DNA of 64,000 nucleotides from Azotobacter salinestris (lineage in GTDB: Bacteria > Pseudomonadota > Gammaproteobacteria > Pseudomonadales > Pseudomonadaceae). The DNA lies in the NCBI RefSeq assembly GCF_009363155.1, contig NZ_CP045302.1, positions 3,765,001 through 3,829,000 on the forward strand, in the 5' to 3' direction. Below the pieces are notes generated by a model. It did no database searches. It worked only from the letters and a program-made list of their open reading frames with translations, and was not told the origin of the DNA. Position 1 is the stretch's first letter, and each line of letters begins with the position of its first letter. The position numbers were made by a program, and so were the translations under genes. Positions 8,226 to 17,269 of this stretch are shown here, piece after piece.

Positions 8226-9386
8226 TCACAGCGGGTAGTCGGCCAGCTCGCGGGCGATCAAGAGGCGCTGGATCTCGCTGGTGCCTTCGTAGATCTGGGT
8301 GATCCGCGCGTCGCGGTAGTAGCGCTCCACCGGATAGTCCTCCAGGTAGCCGTAGCCGCCGTGGATCTGGATGGCGCTGGAGCAGACCCGCTCGGCCATT
8401 TCCGAGGCGTACAGCTTGGCCTGCGAGGCCTCCGACAGGCAGGGCAGGCCGGCGCTCTTCAGGCGTGCAGCGTGCAGGGTCAAGAGGCGCGCGGCATTGA
8501 GCTGGGTGTGCATGTCGGCCAGCAGGTTGGCGATGCTCTGGTGCTCGGCGATCGGCTTGCCGAACTGCACGCGCTCGCGGGCATAGGCCAGCGCCGCCTC
8601 GAACGCCGCGCGGGCGATGCCGAGCGCCTGGGCGGCGATGCCGATGCGCCCGCCCTCCAGATTCGAGAGGGCGATGGCCAGCCCCTTGCCGCGTTCGCCG
8701 AGCAGGTTCTCCCCGGGGATGCTGCACCCGCTCAGGCTCACCGCGCAGGTGTCGGAGGCGCGGATGCCCATCTTGTGCTCACGGCGCTCGACGACGAAGC
8801 CTTGGGTGTCGGTGGGCACCAGGAAGGCCGACAGGCCCTTCTTGCCGAGTTCCGGGTCGGTCACCGCGAAGACGATGGCCAGCCGGGCGCGGCTGGCGTT
8901 GCTGACGAACTGCTTGGCGCCGTCGAGCACCCAGCGGCCGTCCCTGAGTTCGGCGCGGGTGCGCAGGTTGTGCGCCTCCGAGCCGGCCTGCGGCTCGGTC
9001 AGGCAGAAGCAGCCGATGGCGCGGCCGGCGGCCAGCTCGGCCAGCCAGGCGTCCTTCTGGGTCTGGCTGCCGTATTGCAGAAGGGGGCCGCAGCCGACCG
9101 AGTTGTGGACGCTCATCAGCGTGCCGAGGGCGCCGTCGCCGGCGGAGATTTCCTCCACCGCCAGGGCGTAGGCGACGTAGTCGACGTAGCTGCCGCCCCA
9201 TTGCTCCGGCACCACCATGCCGAGCAGGCCCAGTTCGCCCATCTGCGCCACCAGGTCATCGTCGATCCAGCCGGCCTTCTCCCAGTCCCTGGCCCGCGGG
9301 GCGACCTCGCGGCGGGCGAAATCGCGGGCCAGGTCGCGGATCATGCGTTGCTCTTCGCTCAGTTCGATATCGTGCATCGCGCTCAC
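8226..9386 (-). CDS. Acyl-CoA dehydrogenase, probably isobutyryl-CoA/short branched-chain
   Basis: This 386-residue FAD flavoprotein of the acyl-CoA dehydrogenase family has the usual order: alpha-helical N-terminal domain, beta domain with [11 protein letters not shown] (about 128-138), and C-terminal helices. The catalytic glutamate lies in [13 protein letters not shown] near the end, the position used by short-chain and branched-chain members. It would oxidise isobutyryl-CoA to methacrylyl-CoA in valine breakdown, passing electrons to ETF. It follows the hydrolase gene by 9 bp in the mms operon, which supports that role. Substrate choice between isobutyryl- and 2-methylbutyryl-CoA cannot be fixed from sequence. 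Confidence 0.9.
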   Translation of the reverse strand: MSAMHDIELSEEQRMIRDLARDFARREVAPRARDWEKAGWIDDDLVAQMGELGLLGMVVPEQWGGSYVDYVAYALAVEEISAGDGALGTLMSVHNSVGCGPLLQYGSQTQKDAWLAELAAGRAIGCFCLTEPQAGSEAHNLRTRAELRDGRWVLDGAKQFVSNASRARLAIVFAVTDPELGKKGLSAFLVPTDTQGFVVERREHKMGIRASDTCAVSLSGCSIPGENLLGERGKGLAIALSNLEGGRIGIAAQALGIARAAFEAALAYARERVQFGKPIAEHQSIANLLADMHTQLNAARLLTLHAARLKSAGLPCLSEASQAKLYASEMAERVCSSAIQIHGGYGYLEDYPVERYYRDARITQIYEGTSEIQRLLIARELADYPL

Positions 9387-9395
9387 CTCTCGCGG

Positions 9396-10478
9396 TCAGG
9401 CCTGGCGGCAGGTCTTGCCGGCGCTCGGCCGGAAGCCGGCAAAGAAAGTCTGGACCCGTTCCGGCGTGACGTCCGCCAGGCCGGGCGGATTCCAGCGCGG
9501 CGCCTTGTCCCTGTCGATCAGCAGGGCGCGCACGCCCTCCATGATGTCGCCGCTGGCGAACCACTGGCGGTCCAGGTGCAGCTCCAGGGCGAAGCAGTCG
9601 GCGAGGGACAGCGCGCGGCCGCGGCGCAGCAGCTCCAGGGTCAGGCAGACGGCCAGCGGCGAGCGGCTCTCCAGCAGCTCGAGGGTTTGTTCCGCCCAGG
9701 CGCGGTACTCCGGGCGCCGCTCCGCCTGCAGCGAGGCGCGGATGGCGGCGATGTCCGGCAGGGCAAAGTGCCGGTCGATGGCCGGCTGCAGGGCGGCGAG
9801 TTCCGAGGCCGGCAACTGGTTCGAGGTCAGGGTGGCGAGCAGGGTGCGCAGGGCCTCGGCGGGGTGCACGTTCCAGTGCATCTCGTCCAGGCAGCGATCC
9901 AGCTCGGCGAACTGCCCGACGGGCAGGTGGCAGTCGGCCAGGCCGCCGTGCAGGGCGTCGGCGCTGCCGACGTGCACGCCGGTGACGCCCAGGTAGATGC
10001 CCAGCGCCCCCGGCATGCGCGACAGGAAATAGCTGGCGCCGACGTCCGGGAAGTAGCCGATGCCGACCTCGGGCATGCCCATCTTCACCCGCTCGCTGAC
10101 CACCCGCAGCGCGGCGCCCTGGACCAGGCCCATGCCGCCGCCGAGGACGAAGCCGTCGAGCAGCGCCAGCACCGGCTTGGGGTAGGCGTGGATGTACTGG
10201 TCGAGGGCGTACTCCTCGACGAAGAAGACCTCGTGCTGGCCGTCGGCCTTACGGTAGCTCTCGTACAGCCAACGGATATCGCCGCCGGCGCAGAAGGCCT
10301 TCTCGCCGCTGCCGCGCAGGACCACGGCGAGGATCTGCGGGTCGTCGGCCCAGGTCTGCAACTGCCGGTCCAGGAGGCGGACCATCGGCAGGGTGAGGGC
10401 ATTCAGGCCGGCCGGGCGGTTGAGGGTGAGGTGGCCGACGCGGTTGCGCACCGCCGCCAGTACGGGGGCTTCGTTCAT
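9396..10478 (-). CDS. 3-hydroxyisobutyryl-CoA hydrolase (enoyl-CoA hydratase fold)
   Basis: This 360-residue member of the HIBCH type of the crotonase family is longer than a simple hydratase (about 260). Visible signatures are the oxyanion-hole regions (FCAGGDIRWLYE and DGFVLGGGMGL) and the PEVGIGYFPDVGASYFLSR segment typical of hydrolases. The reaction is 3-hydroxyisobutyryl-CoA to free 3-hydroxyisobutyrate, the substrate of MmsB. Its ATG overlaps the mmsB stop (ATGA), so the two are translationally coupled. The start at 10478 gives a normal N-terminus (MNEAPVLAAVRNRVG). It acts in the cytoplasm. Confidence 0.92.
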   Translation of the reverse strand: MNEAPVLAAVRNRVGHLTLNRPAGLNALTLPMVRLLDRQLQTWADDPQILAVVLRGSGEKAFCAGGDIRWLYESYRKADGQHEVFFVEEYALDQYIHAYPKPVLALLDGFVLGGGMGLVQGAALRVVSERVKMGMPEVGIGYFPDVGASYFLSRMPGALGIYLGVTGVHVGSADALHGGLADCHLPVGQFAELDRCLDEMHWNVHPAEALRTLLATLTSNQLPASELAALQPAIDRHFALPDIAAIRASLQAERRPEYRAWAEQTLELLESRSPLAVCLTLELLRRGRALSLADCFALELHLDRQWFASGDIMEGVRALLIDRDKAPRWNPPGLADVTPERVQTFFAGFRPSAGKTCRQA

Positions 10479-11371
10479 GCCTGGGCATCCTTGCGGTAGA
10501 GATCGATGATGGCGGAGAAGTCCAGGGCGCCGTGGCCCTGGGCGCTGAACGCCTGGTAGAGCTGCTGGGCGAGGGCGCCGAGGAACACCGGCTGGCGCAC
10601 CTGGCGGGCGGCCTCGCTGGCCAGGCCGAGGTCCTTGAGCATCAGGTCGGTGCCGAAGCCGCCCGTGTAGCCGCGGGCGGCGGGGACGTTGTCCATCACG
10701 CCGGGGAAGGGGTTGTAGGTATCCGAGCTCCAGCAGCGGCCGCTGGAGCTGTTGAGGATGCCGGCCAGTACCTTGGGGTCCATGCCCAGCGCGACGCCCA
10801 GACTCATGGCCTCGGCGACGCCGATCATGGAGATGCCGAGCAGCAGGTTGTTGGCCACCTTGGCGACCTGGCCGTTGCCGGCGGCGCCGCAGTGGACGAT
10901 GTTCCGGCCCATGGCGGCGAGGACCGGGCGGCCGCGCTCGAAGTCCTCCGTACTGCCGCCGACCATGAAGGTCAGGGTGCCGGCGGCGGCGCCCGCCGTG
11001 CCACCGGACACCGGCGCATCGAGCATCGGGTTGCCATGGGCGCGGGCCGCGGCGGCCACTTCCCGGGCGCTCAGCGGATCGATGGTCGAGCTGTCGATCA
11101 GCATCACGCCGGGGCGGACCCGGGCGATCAGGCCGTCTTCGCCGAGGTAGACGCCCTTCACCTGGGCGGAGGCGGGCAGCATGCTGACGATCAGCTCGAC
11201 GTCCGTGCGCGCCAGCGCGGCGGGGGAGGCGGCGGCCGTGGCGCCGGCCTCCAGCAGACCGGCCACGGCCGCTGCCGACAGGTCGAAGACGTCGAGCCGG
11301 TGGCCGGCCTTCAGCAGGTTGCGCGCCATGGGCGCGCCCATGTTGCCGAGGCCGAGAAAGCCGATATGCAT
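10475..11371 (-). CDS. mmsB: 3-hydroxyisobutyrate dehydrogenase
   Basis: This 298-residue NAD-dependent beta-hydroxyacid dehydrogenase oxidises 3-hydroxyisobutyrate to methylmalonate semialdehyde. The Rossmann motif GFLGLGNMG is at residues 4-12, the substrate-binding DAPVSGGTAGA at about 118-128, and catalytic Lys171 lies in GNGQVAKVANN. Length is the family norm. It sits in the order mmsA, enoyl-CoA hydratase, mmsB, hydrolase, dehydrogenase, and its stop overlaps the next start. A CA-rich motif (11381-11398) lies 10-27 nt upstream of the start, so translation may be under Hfq/Crc control. Confidence 0.95.
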   Translation of the reverse strand: MHIGFLGLGNMGAPMARNLLKAGHRLDVFDLSAAAVAGLLEAGATAAASPAALARTDVELIVSMLPASAQVKGVYLGEDGLIARVRPGVMLIDSSTIDPLSAREVAAAARAHGNPMLDAPVSGGTAGAAAGTLTFMVGGSTEDFERGRPVLAAMGRNIVHCGAAGNGQVAKVANNLLLGISMIGVAEAMSLGVALGMDPKVLAGILNSSSGRCWSSDTYNPFPGVMDNVPAARGYTGGFGTDLMLKDLGLASEAARQVRQPVFLGALAQQLYQAFSAQGHGALDFSAIIDLYRKDAQA

Positions 11372-11380
11372 GGTGATGTC

Positions 11381-11398
11381 CTCTTGTTCTTGTTATGG
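11381..11398 (-). promoter_or_regulatory. CA motif before mmsB (candidate Hfq/Crc site)
   Basis: The transcribed strand reads CCATAACAAGAACAAGAG, ending next to the GAGGA ribosome-binding site. Spaced AA dinucleotides fit the AANAANAA signal recognised by Hfq with Crc. Confidence 0.55.
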
Positions 11399-11415
11399 GA
11401 TGAGCGATCCGCGGC

Positions 11416-12192
11416 TCAACGATCCTTGAAGTCGGGCTTGCGCTTCTCGACGAAGGCGGCCATGCCTTCCTGGCGGTCCTCGGTGGCGAAGGTGGAGTGG
11501 AACAGCCGGCGCTCGAAGCGGATGCCCTCGGCAAGATTGGTCTCGAAGGCGCGGTTGACCGACTCCTTGGCCATCATGGCGATGGGCGCGGACATCTGGG
11601 CGATCTTCGTCGCGGCGGCGAGGGCTTCCTCGATCAGCCGGTCGGCCGGCACCAGGCGGCTGACCAGGCTGCAGCGCTCGGCTTCCTGGGCGTCCATCAG
11701 GCGCCCGGTGAGGACCATGTCCATGGCCTTGGCCTTGCCGATGAAGCGGGTCAGGCGCTGGGTGCCGCCGGCGCCGGGGATGGTGCCGAGGGTGATTTCC
11801 GGCTGGCCGAACCGGGCGGTGTCGGCAGCGATGATGAAGTCGCACATCATCGCCAGCTCGCAGCCGCCACCCAGGGCGTAACCGGCCACCGCGGCGATGC
11901 TCGGCTTGCGGAAGCTGGCCAGACGTTCCCAGCTGGCGGTGATGAAGTCGGACTTGTAGACATCCATGTAGCTCCAGTCCTTCATCGCCTTGATGTCGGC
12001 GCCGGCGGCGAAGGCCTTCTCGCTGCCGGTGAGGACCACCGCGGCGACGCCGTCGTCGGCCTCCAGCGCATCGAGCAGGGCGCTCAGTTCGGCGGTCAGC
12101 GCCGGCGACAGGGCGTTCAGGGCCTGCGGACGGTTGAGGGTGATCAGCGCGACCTTGCCGTGCATGTCCAGCAGCAGGTTCTCGTAGGTCAT
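11416..12192 (-). CDS. Enoyl-CoA hydratase
   Basis: This 258-residue crotonase-family enzyme has both oxyanion-hole signatures ([11 protein letters not shown] and [15 protein letters not shown]) and the catalytic glutamate region [20 protein letters not shown]. It would hydrate methacrylyl-CoA to 3-hydroxyisobutyryl-CoA, between the acyl-CoA dehydrogenase and the hydrolase steps encoded downstream. It lies 57 bp after mmsA and 44 bp before mmsB on the same strand. The sequence resembles short-chain hydratases of fatty acid and amino acid breakdown, so broader substrate use is possible. The start at 12192 gives the usual [10 protein letters not shown]-terminus. Confidence 0.92.
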   Translation of the reverse strand: MTYENLLLDMHGKVALITLNRPQALNALSPALTAELSALLDALEADDGVAAVVLTGSEKAFAAGADIKAMKDWSYMDVYKSDFITASWERLASFRKPSIAAVAGYALGGGCELAMMCDFIIAADTARFGQPEITLGTIPGAGGTQRLTRFIGKAKAMDMVLTGRLMDAQEAERCSLVSRLVPADRLIEEALAAATKIAQMSAPIAMMAKESVNRAFETNLAEGIRFERRLFHSTFATEDRQEGMAAFVEKRKPDFKDR

Positions 12193-12249
12193 GGCGAGGC
12201 TTCCTTTCCCGTGCGCGGCAGGGCGCGGGCGGCCCTGCCGCGCACGGTT

Positions 12250-13761
12250 TTACTTGAGGGTGATGGTGGTGTTCACCGCGCTGCCGACTTCGCTCTCGTC
12301 GAACCAGCGCGCCGTGACGGTCTTGGTCTGGGTGTAGAACTGCACGATCTGCTTGCCGTAGGGGCCCAGGTCGCCGAGCTTGGAGGCGCGCGAGCCGGTG
12401 AAGGAGAAGATCGGCATCGGCACCGGGATCGGCACGTTGATGCCCACCTGGCCGACGTCGATCTCCTCCTGGAAGTGGCGGGCGGCGGCGCCGGAGCGGG
12501 TGAACAGGGCCGTGCCGTTGCCGTGCGGGTTGGCGTTGACGATGGCGATGGCCTCGTCCAGGGTCTCGGCCTGCATCACGCAGAGCACCGGGCCGAAGAT
12601 CTCCTCCCGGTAGAGGGTCATCTGTGCGGTGACGCCGGAGAAAACGGTGGGCCCGACGAAGTTGCCCCGCTCGTAGCCGGCGACGACCGGGTTGCGGCCG
12701 TCCAGCTCCAGGCGGGCGCCTTCCTGCACGCCGCGCTCGATCAGGCCGCCGACCCGGTCCAGCGCCGCGCAGGAGATCAGCGGACCGACGTCGGTGCCGG
12801 GCTCGCTGCCGGCGCCGACCCTGAGCGTTCCGGCCTTTTCCACCAGCTCCGGCAGCCACTCCCGCGCCTCGCCGACCAGGATCGCCACCGACAGCGCCAT
12901 GCAGCGCTGGCCGGCCGCGCCGAAGGCGGCGCCGACCAGGTTGGCCAGGGTCTGCTCCTTGTGGGCGTCGGGCAGGACGACGGCGTGGTTCTTCGCGCCC
13001 ATCATGCACTGCACGCGCTTGCCGGCCTGGCTGGCGCGCCGGTAGACGTGGCTGCCGACGCGGGTCGAGCCGACGAAGGAGAGGGCCTTGATGTCCGGGT
13101 GGTCGCAGAGCAGGTCGACCACCTCGGCGCCGCCGTGGACCACGTTGAGCACCCCCGGCGGCACGCCGGCCGCCAGGGCCAGCTCGACCAGGCGCATGGT
13201 GACCATCGGATCCTGCTCGGAGGGCTTGAGGACGAAGGTGTTGCCGGTGGCGAGGGCCATCGGGAACATCCACAGCGGGATCATCGCCGGGAAGTTGAAG
13301 GGGGTGATGCCGGCGCACACGCCCAAAGGCTGCAGCAGGGTGTAGGTGTCGACGCCGGCGGCGACGTTGTTGGCCAGCTCGCCGAGCTGCAGGTTGCCGA
13401 TGCCGGCGGCGTGCTCGACCACCTCCAGGCCGCGAAACACGTCGCCCTCGGCGTCGGCCAGGGTCTTGCCCTGCTCGGCGGTGAGGATCGCCGCCAGCTC
13501 CTTGAGGTTCTCCCGGATCAGTTGCTGGTACTTGAGGAAGATCCGCGCGCGGGCGGCGATCGGCGTCCTGCGCCAAGTCCTGAAGGCCTCGTGGGCGCTG
13601 GCGACCGCCGCGTTCAGCTCCGCCGTGGTGGCGAAGGGGACGCGGGCCAGGACCTGCTGGGTGGCCGGGTTGACCACATCGCGCCATTGGGTGGTCCGGG
13701 ATTCGACGAACTGGCCGTCGATCAGCAGCTTGATGGTGGGGATGGAGCCGGGCTGGGTCAT
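12250..13761 (-). CDS. mmsA: Methylmalonate-semialdehyde dehydrogenase (acylating)
   Basis: This 503-residue aldehyde dehydrogenase converts methylmalonate semialdehyde plus CoA and NAD to propionyl-CoA, the last step of valine breakdown. Visible parts are the cofactor-binding TPFNFPAM region (about 153-160), FVGSTRVG (229-236) and the nucleophile Cys287 in [11 protein letters not shown]. The asparagine of [10 protein letters not shown] is the family's replacement of the usual glutamate region. I chose MTQPGSIPT at 13761 because the ATG 8 codons upstream adds only a basic stub. It is the first gene of the mms operon, with an extended -10 promoter candidate (13828-13857) and a perfect palindrome (13866-13886) upstream. 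Confidence 0.96.
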   Translation of the reverse strand: MTQPGSIPTIKLLIDGQFVESRTTQWRDVVNPATQQVLARVPFATTAELNAAVASAHEAFRTWRRTPIAARARIFLKYQQLIRENLKELAAILTAEQGKTLADAEGDVFRGLEVVEHAAGIGNLQLGELANNVAAGVDTYTLLQPLGVCAGITPFNFPAMIPLWMFPMALATGNTFVLKPSEQDPMVTMRLVELALAAGVPPGVLNVVHGGAEVVDLLCDHPDIKALSFVGSTRVGSHVYRRASQAGKRVQCMMGAKNHAVVLPDAHKEQTLANLVGAAFGAAGQRCMALSVAILVGEAREWLPELVEKAGTLRVGAGSEPGTDVGPLISCAALDRVGGLIERGVQEGARLELDGRNPVVAGYERGNFVGPTVFSGVTAQMTLYREEIFGPVLCVMQAETLDEAIAIVNANPHGNGTALFTRSGAAARHFQEEIDVGQVGINVPIPVPMPIFSFTGSRASKLGDLGPYGKQIVQFYTQTKTVTARWFDESEVGSAVNTTITLK

Positions 13762-13782
13762 CGCATGTCTCCGCCTGCTGGG

Positions 13783-13796
13783 CATTGTTGTTATGG
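13783..13796 (-). promoter_or_regulatory. CA motif before mmsA (candidate Hfq/Crc site)
   Basis: The transcribed strand reads CCATAACAACAATG, about 22-35 nt before the start codon. It matches the AANAANAA pattern and the similar sites before mmsB and prpE. Confidence 0.5.
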
Positions 13797-13827
13797 CGCT
13801 CGCTGACCGCTGCGAGGGGATACCTGG

Positions 13828-13857
13828 AGCCTAGCAGTGCGAATTTGCTCGATACAA
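13828..13857 (-). promoter_or_regulatory. Candidate sigma-70 promoter of mmsA
   Basis: On the minus strand TTGTAT (13857-13852) and TAGGCT (13833-13828) are 18 bp apart, with TG one base before the -10 (extended -10). Transcription would start near 13820, about 60 nt before the mmsA ATG. Confidence 0.45.
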
Positions 13858-13865
13858 TGGCGATA

Positions 13866-13886
13866 TCTGCAGAGCGACTCTGCAGA
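13866..13886. promoter_or_regulatory. Perfect 9-bp inverted repeat, operator candidate
   Basis: TCTGCAGAG, spacer CGA, CTCTGCAGA. The palindrome ends about 9 bp upstream of the -35 of the mmsA promoter candidate, where an activator dimer would bind. Confidence 0.5.
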
Positions 13887-13971
13887 AATACACACTCTCG
13901 AGGAAGGGCGGCATTTTCGCCAGGAGCCCGATGCGGCCTGCCTTCCAGGCCGACGCCGGGTCTTCCGAGGG

Positions 13972-14907
13972 TCAGGCCCAGTAGGCCGCGTCGTCGAGGA
14001 TCTGCTGATCCTGGGCGAAGGCCTTGGGCAGCTCCTCCTTGAGCAGTTCGATCCAGGTGCGGATCTTGGCGTCGAGGAAGCTGCGCGAGGGGTAGAGCGC
14101 GTAGATGCTGCGCTGGTGCAGCCGGAACTGCGGCAGCAGGCGCTTCAGGGTGCCCTGGCGCAGGGCCTTGGCGGCGACGAAGCTGGGCAGCAGGCAGACC
14201 CCCATGCCGGCCGCCGCGGTCTGGGCCATGGCTTCCGCGACGTTGACCTGGAAGTGGTCGCCGGGGCGCACGGTCAGCTCGGCGTCGCCGTTCTGGAACA
14301 CCCAGCGGTCGGGAAACAGCGGATCGACCAGGCGCAGGCAGCGGTGCTCGTGCAGGTCCTGGGGGGTCTTCGGGATGCCGTGCCGTTCGAGGTACTGCGG
14401 CGCGGCACAGACCACGCTGTGCAAATCGCCCAGGCGCTGGGCGACCTGCTCGGAGTCGGGCAGGTCGCGGGACAGGGTGATGACCACGTCGTGGCCTTCC
14501 TCGAGCAGGTCGGGCGTGCGCTGCGACAGGGTCAGCTCCAGGGTGACCTCGGGATAGAGCGCGGTGTAGCGGGCCACCAGCGGCGCGAGCTGCAGGGTGC
14601 CGAGGCTGGTGATGGAGTGCACGCGCAGGCGGCCGCGGGGGGTCAGGTGCGCGCCGCTGGCCTCGACGGCGGCATCGTGCACTTCGGCGAGGATGTTCCG
14701 GCAGCGCTGCAGGTAGCGCTCGCCGGCCTCGGTCACTGCCAGGCGGCGGGTGGTGCGATGCAGCAGGCGCGCCTGCAGGCTGGCCTCCAGATCCGACACC
14801 AGGCGCGACACCTGGGCATTGGAAAGCTGCAGGGAGGCGGCCGCGGCGGTGAAGCTGCCGCTGTCCACCACCCGCACGAAGGCGCGCATCGCTTGCAGGA
14901 TATCCAT
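13972..14907 (-). CDS. LysR-family transcriptional regulator
   Basis: This 311-residue regulator has an N-terminal helix-turn-helix (FTAAAASLQLSNAQVSRLV, about residues 19-37) and a C-terminal effector domain. It belongs to the large group beginning MDxxxAMRAFVRVVDxGSF, which often controls nearby catabolic or oxidoreductase genes. It reads toward mmsA on the same strand, with 210 bp between its stop and the mmsA start. That gap holds the palindrome and promoter candidate listed for mmsA. It may regulate the valine genes, but no effector can be read from sequence. Confidence 0.85.
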   Translation of the reverse strand: MDILQAMRAFVRVVDSGSFTAAAASLQLSNAQVSRLVSDLEASLQARLLHRTTRRLAVTEAGERYLQRCRNILAEVHDAAVEASGAHLTPRGRLRVHSITSLGTLQLAPLVARYTALYPEVTLELTLSQRTPDLLEEGHDVVITLSRDLPDSEQVAQRLGDLHSVVCAAPQYLERHGIPKTPQDLHEHRCLRLVDPLFPDRWVFQNGDAELTVRPGDHFQVNVAEAMAQTAAAGMGVCLLPSFVAAKALRQGTLKRLLPQFRLHQRSIYALYPSRSFLDAKIRTWIELLKEELPKAFAQDQQILDDAAYWA

Positions 14908-15012
14908 GACTGCTACTCCGGGACAGGGAACAGGCCGATTATGCGCAAAGCCGCTCGGCTTGTTGTCTCGGAAATCGGTCGAAACTCGCCTGCGAAGGCG
15001 TTTTCCGCTCGT

Positions 15013-16005
15013 TCAGCGCCCGCTCTTCTCGATCAGGATGCGCTCCTGGCTGCATTCGCCGGGGACGGCGCTGCGCGTCGTCGGCGGCTGCGCGCCGATC
15101 AGCCCGGCCAGGGTTCCCTCCTGGAAGTCGACCGGCAACCGTACCTGGATCTCGTGGAGCCGGTTGTTGGTGCACAGGAAGCTGAAGCTGTTGGGTGCGT
15201 CCGGATGGGTCCGTCGGAGGATGTCCTGCAGGGTGCGGCGTTCGACGCTCTTGCCGATGTTCTTCCGGATGTACTGGCCGAGTTCCGAATCGTTGACCGT
15301 GCGTACCGCGGTCACCGCCTGGCGGAAATAGGCGTCGTCGTCCATGTGGGTCTGGCAAGTGCCATGTTTCTTCCATTCATAGTTGCCGAAGTCGTTCTCG
15401 AAATAAAAGTTCGGCATCCAGGGCTTGATATAGGAAAGCGCCTCTTCGCTGAGCTGAATGTCCGCTCTAGAGCAGTTGCCGTAATTCTTGCCGCACTCTT
15501 TCTTGTTCGGCCAGAGTCCGTGCAGGGTGAAGTTGGCGATATTCAGTTCGCCACTTTCCAGAGCCCGGCACTCGGGTTTCCGTTTGCTCTTGCTGCTGTC
15601 CAGCTTGTGCTCGCAGAAGCCCGGCTGCCAGGTGATGGCCAGCACATAGCTGTCCTGCAGGCCTGGGGTCTGGCAGACGCCGGCGGGCTTCTGCCGGTGT
15701 TCGCGGCCGCCCGGCCCGGTCAGCTCCATGTCGCGGACGCTGCCGCAGGTCATGGTTACCCAGCGCAGGGGTTCGGCACTGCCGGGAATCTCGATCCGCA
15801 GCCACTGATAGTCCCGTTCGTCGACCTCGCGGATCCGGTATTCGCGGCCGACTTCGATCTTCACGGCGCCGGGGTTGGTCTTCTTGCGGAACGACTGGTA
15901 GGCCTCGCAGCCCTGGTCGGCGACGAAGGTGCCGGAGGCGGGCTGGCTGGCCCAGGTGGCGGTGGTCAGGAGGCTGAGCAGCAGGGGCAGGACGGATCTT
16001 TTCAT
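15013..16005 (-). CDS. Secreted RNase T2-family ribonuclease
   Basis: This 330-residue protein has a Sec signal peptide (about residues 1-19, cleaved near TWAS-QPAS). The two RNase T2 active-site blocks are clear: FTLHGLWP with His162 (CAS1) and NYEWKKHGTC with Glu210 and His214 (CAS2). Several cysteines are spaced for disulfides. An extra domain of about 120 residues precedes the catalytic region. The family cleaves RNA through 2',3'-cyclic phosphates. In bacteria it acts in the periplasm or outside the cell to scavenge nucleotides or degrade foreign RNA. It is divergent from the carbonic anhydrase gene and shows no operon partner. Confidence 0.93.
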   Translation of the reverse strand: MKRSVLPLLLSLLTTATWASQPASGTFVADQGCEAYQSFRKKTNPGAVKIEVGREYRIREVDERDYQWLRIEIPGSAEPLRWVTMTCGSVRDMELTGPGGREHRQKPAGVCQTPGLQDSYVLAITWQPGFCEHKLDSSKSKRKPECRALESGELNIANFTLHGLWPNKKECGKNYGNCSRADIQLSEEALSYIKPWMPNFYFENDFGNYEWKKHGTCQTHMDDDAYFRQAVTAVRTVNDSELGQYIRKNIGKSVERRTLQDILRRTHPDAPNSFSFLCTNNRLHEIQVRLPVDFQEGTLAGLIGAQPPTTRSAVPGECSQERILIEKSGR

Positions 16006-16356
16006 GGGGATGGACGTGACGAGGAGAAGGGAGGGTGTGCCTGGGCTGGACCCGACGGGCGGGCTGCCGCTCAGGGTGAAAGTTTTCCATATGTTGCTAA
16101 TTGTGTAGGAATGTTTCCTTTGAAAAAGCCAATGCTATAGTTGCGCCACTATAACAAGACCGGCTGATGGAAGGGACTTTCTTAATTACCGGTCGTGCCG
16201 GAACAGGTATCTTCTCTTGTAGTTTTTCTACGAAAAAGTTGCCAGCCGAAAGTTTCAGACTGTTGCTTCGCAAGAGGCCGCGGTCATGTATTCGGCTGCG
16301 CGTCTTTCCGCTCTCGAGAAGGCTTTCGGCGAACTTCAAGCACTTAAAGCCAACAC
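16006..16356. other. Divergent intergenic region RNase T2 / carbonic anhydrase
   Basis: No gene is supported. It is AT-richer than its surroundings and must hold two divergent promoters. An inverted repeat TATAGT/ACTATA with a 6-nt spacer lies at about 16135-16152. Confidence 0.4.
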
Positions 16357-16370
16357 GAAAAAACAACAAG
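16357..16370 (+). promoter_or_regulatory. CA motif at the carbonic anhydrase start
   Basis: GAAAAAACAACAAG overlaps the AAGG ribosome-binding site 7 nt before the ATG at 16378. It fits the Hfq/Crc AANAANAA pattern. Confidence 0.45.
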
Positions 16371-16377
16371 GTCATAT

Positions 16378-17133
16378 ATGGAGAAAGTTATTGTTGCGCC
16401 CGTTCTGCTCGCGCTGGCCGTCTCCAGCGCCGTCGCCTCCGAAAGCCACGACAAGCCGCACTGGTCCTACGAGGGGCACACCGGCGCCGAGCACTGGGGC
16501 AACCTGCACAGCGACTACGCGACCTGCAAGCACGGTCAGGCCCAGTCGCCCATCGATATCCAGCACTCCGACGTCGCCGGGGCCGAGCTGTCGCCGATCG
16601 CCTTCGAGTACGCGCCGAGCCCGGCGAAGGTCGCGAACAACGGGCACACCGTGCAGATCGACTTCGACGCTGCCGGGCACATCAAGCTGGGCGAGGAGAG
16701 CTTCCGCCTGCACCAGTTCCACTTCCATACCCCCAGCGAGGAGCGGGTGAACGGCGAAACCCATCCGATGGTCGCCCACATGGTGCACCGCAGCGACGCC
16801 GGCGAGCTGGCGGTGGTGGCCGTGCTGTTCAGGGAAGGCCGCAGGCACGAGGCGCTCGACAAGGTATTCGCCACCATGCCGGGCGAGGCCCAGGGCAAGG
16901 CCGAGCTGGCGGAGCTGTTCCATCCGGCCCATCTGCTGCCGGAGGCGCAGGACTACTACCACTACATCGGCTCGCTGACCACGCCGCCGTGCACCGAGGG
17001 CGTGCGCTGGCACGTGCTCAAGCAGCCCATGGAGGTTTCCGCCGAGCAGATCGCCGCGTTCAGGAAGCTCTATCCGATGAATGCCCGTCCGGTGCAGCCG
17101 CTCAACGGCCGAGCCGTGCAGGCCCGCCTGTAA
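16378..17133 (+). CDS. Periplasmic alpha-carbonic anhydrase
   Basis: This 251-residue protein has a signal peptide cleaved near AVA-SES (residue 20), so it acts in the periplasm, interconverting CO2 and bicarbonate. The zinc ligands are visible: His115 and His117 in QFHFHTPSEE and His134 in AHMVH. The family motifs QSPIDI (56-61) and LTTPPCTEGVRW near residue 205 are intact. Length is normal for bacterial alpha-class enzymes. It is divergent from the RNase T2 gene and convergent with the SirB1-like gene. A CA-rich run overlaps its ribosome-binding site, so post-transcriptional control by Hfq/Crc is possible. Confidence 0.96.
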   Translation: MEKVIVAPVLLALAVSSAVASESHDKPHWSYEGHTGAEHWGNLHSDYATCKHGQAQSPIDIQHSDVAGAELSPIAFEYAPSPAKVANNGHTVQIDFDAAGHIKLGEESFRLHQFHFHTPSEERVNGETHPMVAHMVHRSDAGELAVVAVLFREGRRHEALDKVFATMPGEAQGKAELAELFHPAHLLPEAQDYYHYIGSLTTPPCTEGVRWHVLKQPMEVSAEQIAAFRKLYPMNARPVQPLNGRAVQARL

Positions 17134-17147
17134 TCCTTCGTCCGGGG

Positions 17148-17196
17148 AAGGCCGGGGCAGTCCGCGCCACGACGCTTCCGGCCGCTCCCCGGCCTT
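17148..17196. terminator. Hairpin between convergent genes
   Basis: AAGGCCGGGG (17148-17157) and CCCCGGCCTT (17187-17196) are perfectly complementary with a 29-nt loop. The loop is long and no U-run follows, so this is only a possible bidirectional terminator. Confidence 0.35.
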
Positions 17197-17269
17197 GCGG
17201 ATCGCCTCTCTCGCCCCAGCCTGCCTGGCGGCCGCTTTCGGTGCGCTCGCCGCCTCGCCATTCAGCCAC

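Noticed and set aside
8361-10499. Long plus-strand open frame opposite the mms operon
   Set aside because: It is the antisense shadow of the acyl-CoA dehydrogenase and hydrolase genes, which have clear family motifs.
11497-13806. 769-codon plus-strand open frame opposite mmsA and the hydratase gene
   Set aside because: Antisense shadow with low-complexity Gly/Ala/Asp composition and no domain.
16097-16375. 92-codon minus-strand frame before the carbonic anhydrase gene
   Set aside because: Lies in an AT-rich divergent promoter region, lacks a ribosome-binding site and resembles no protein.
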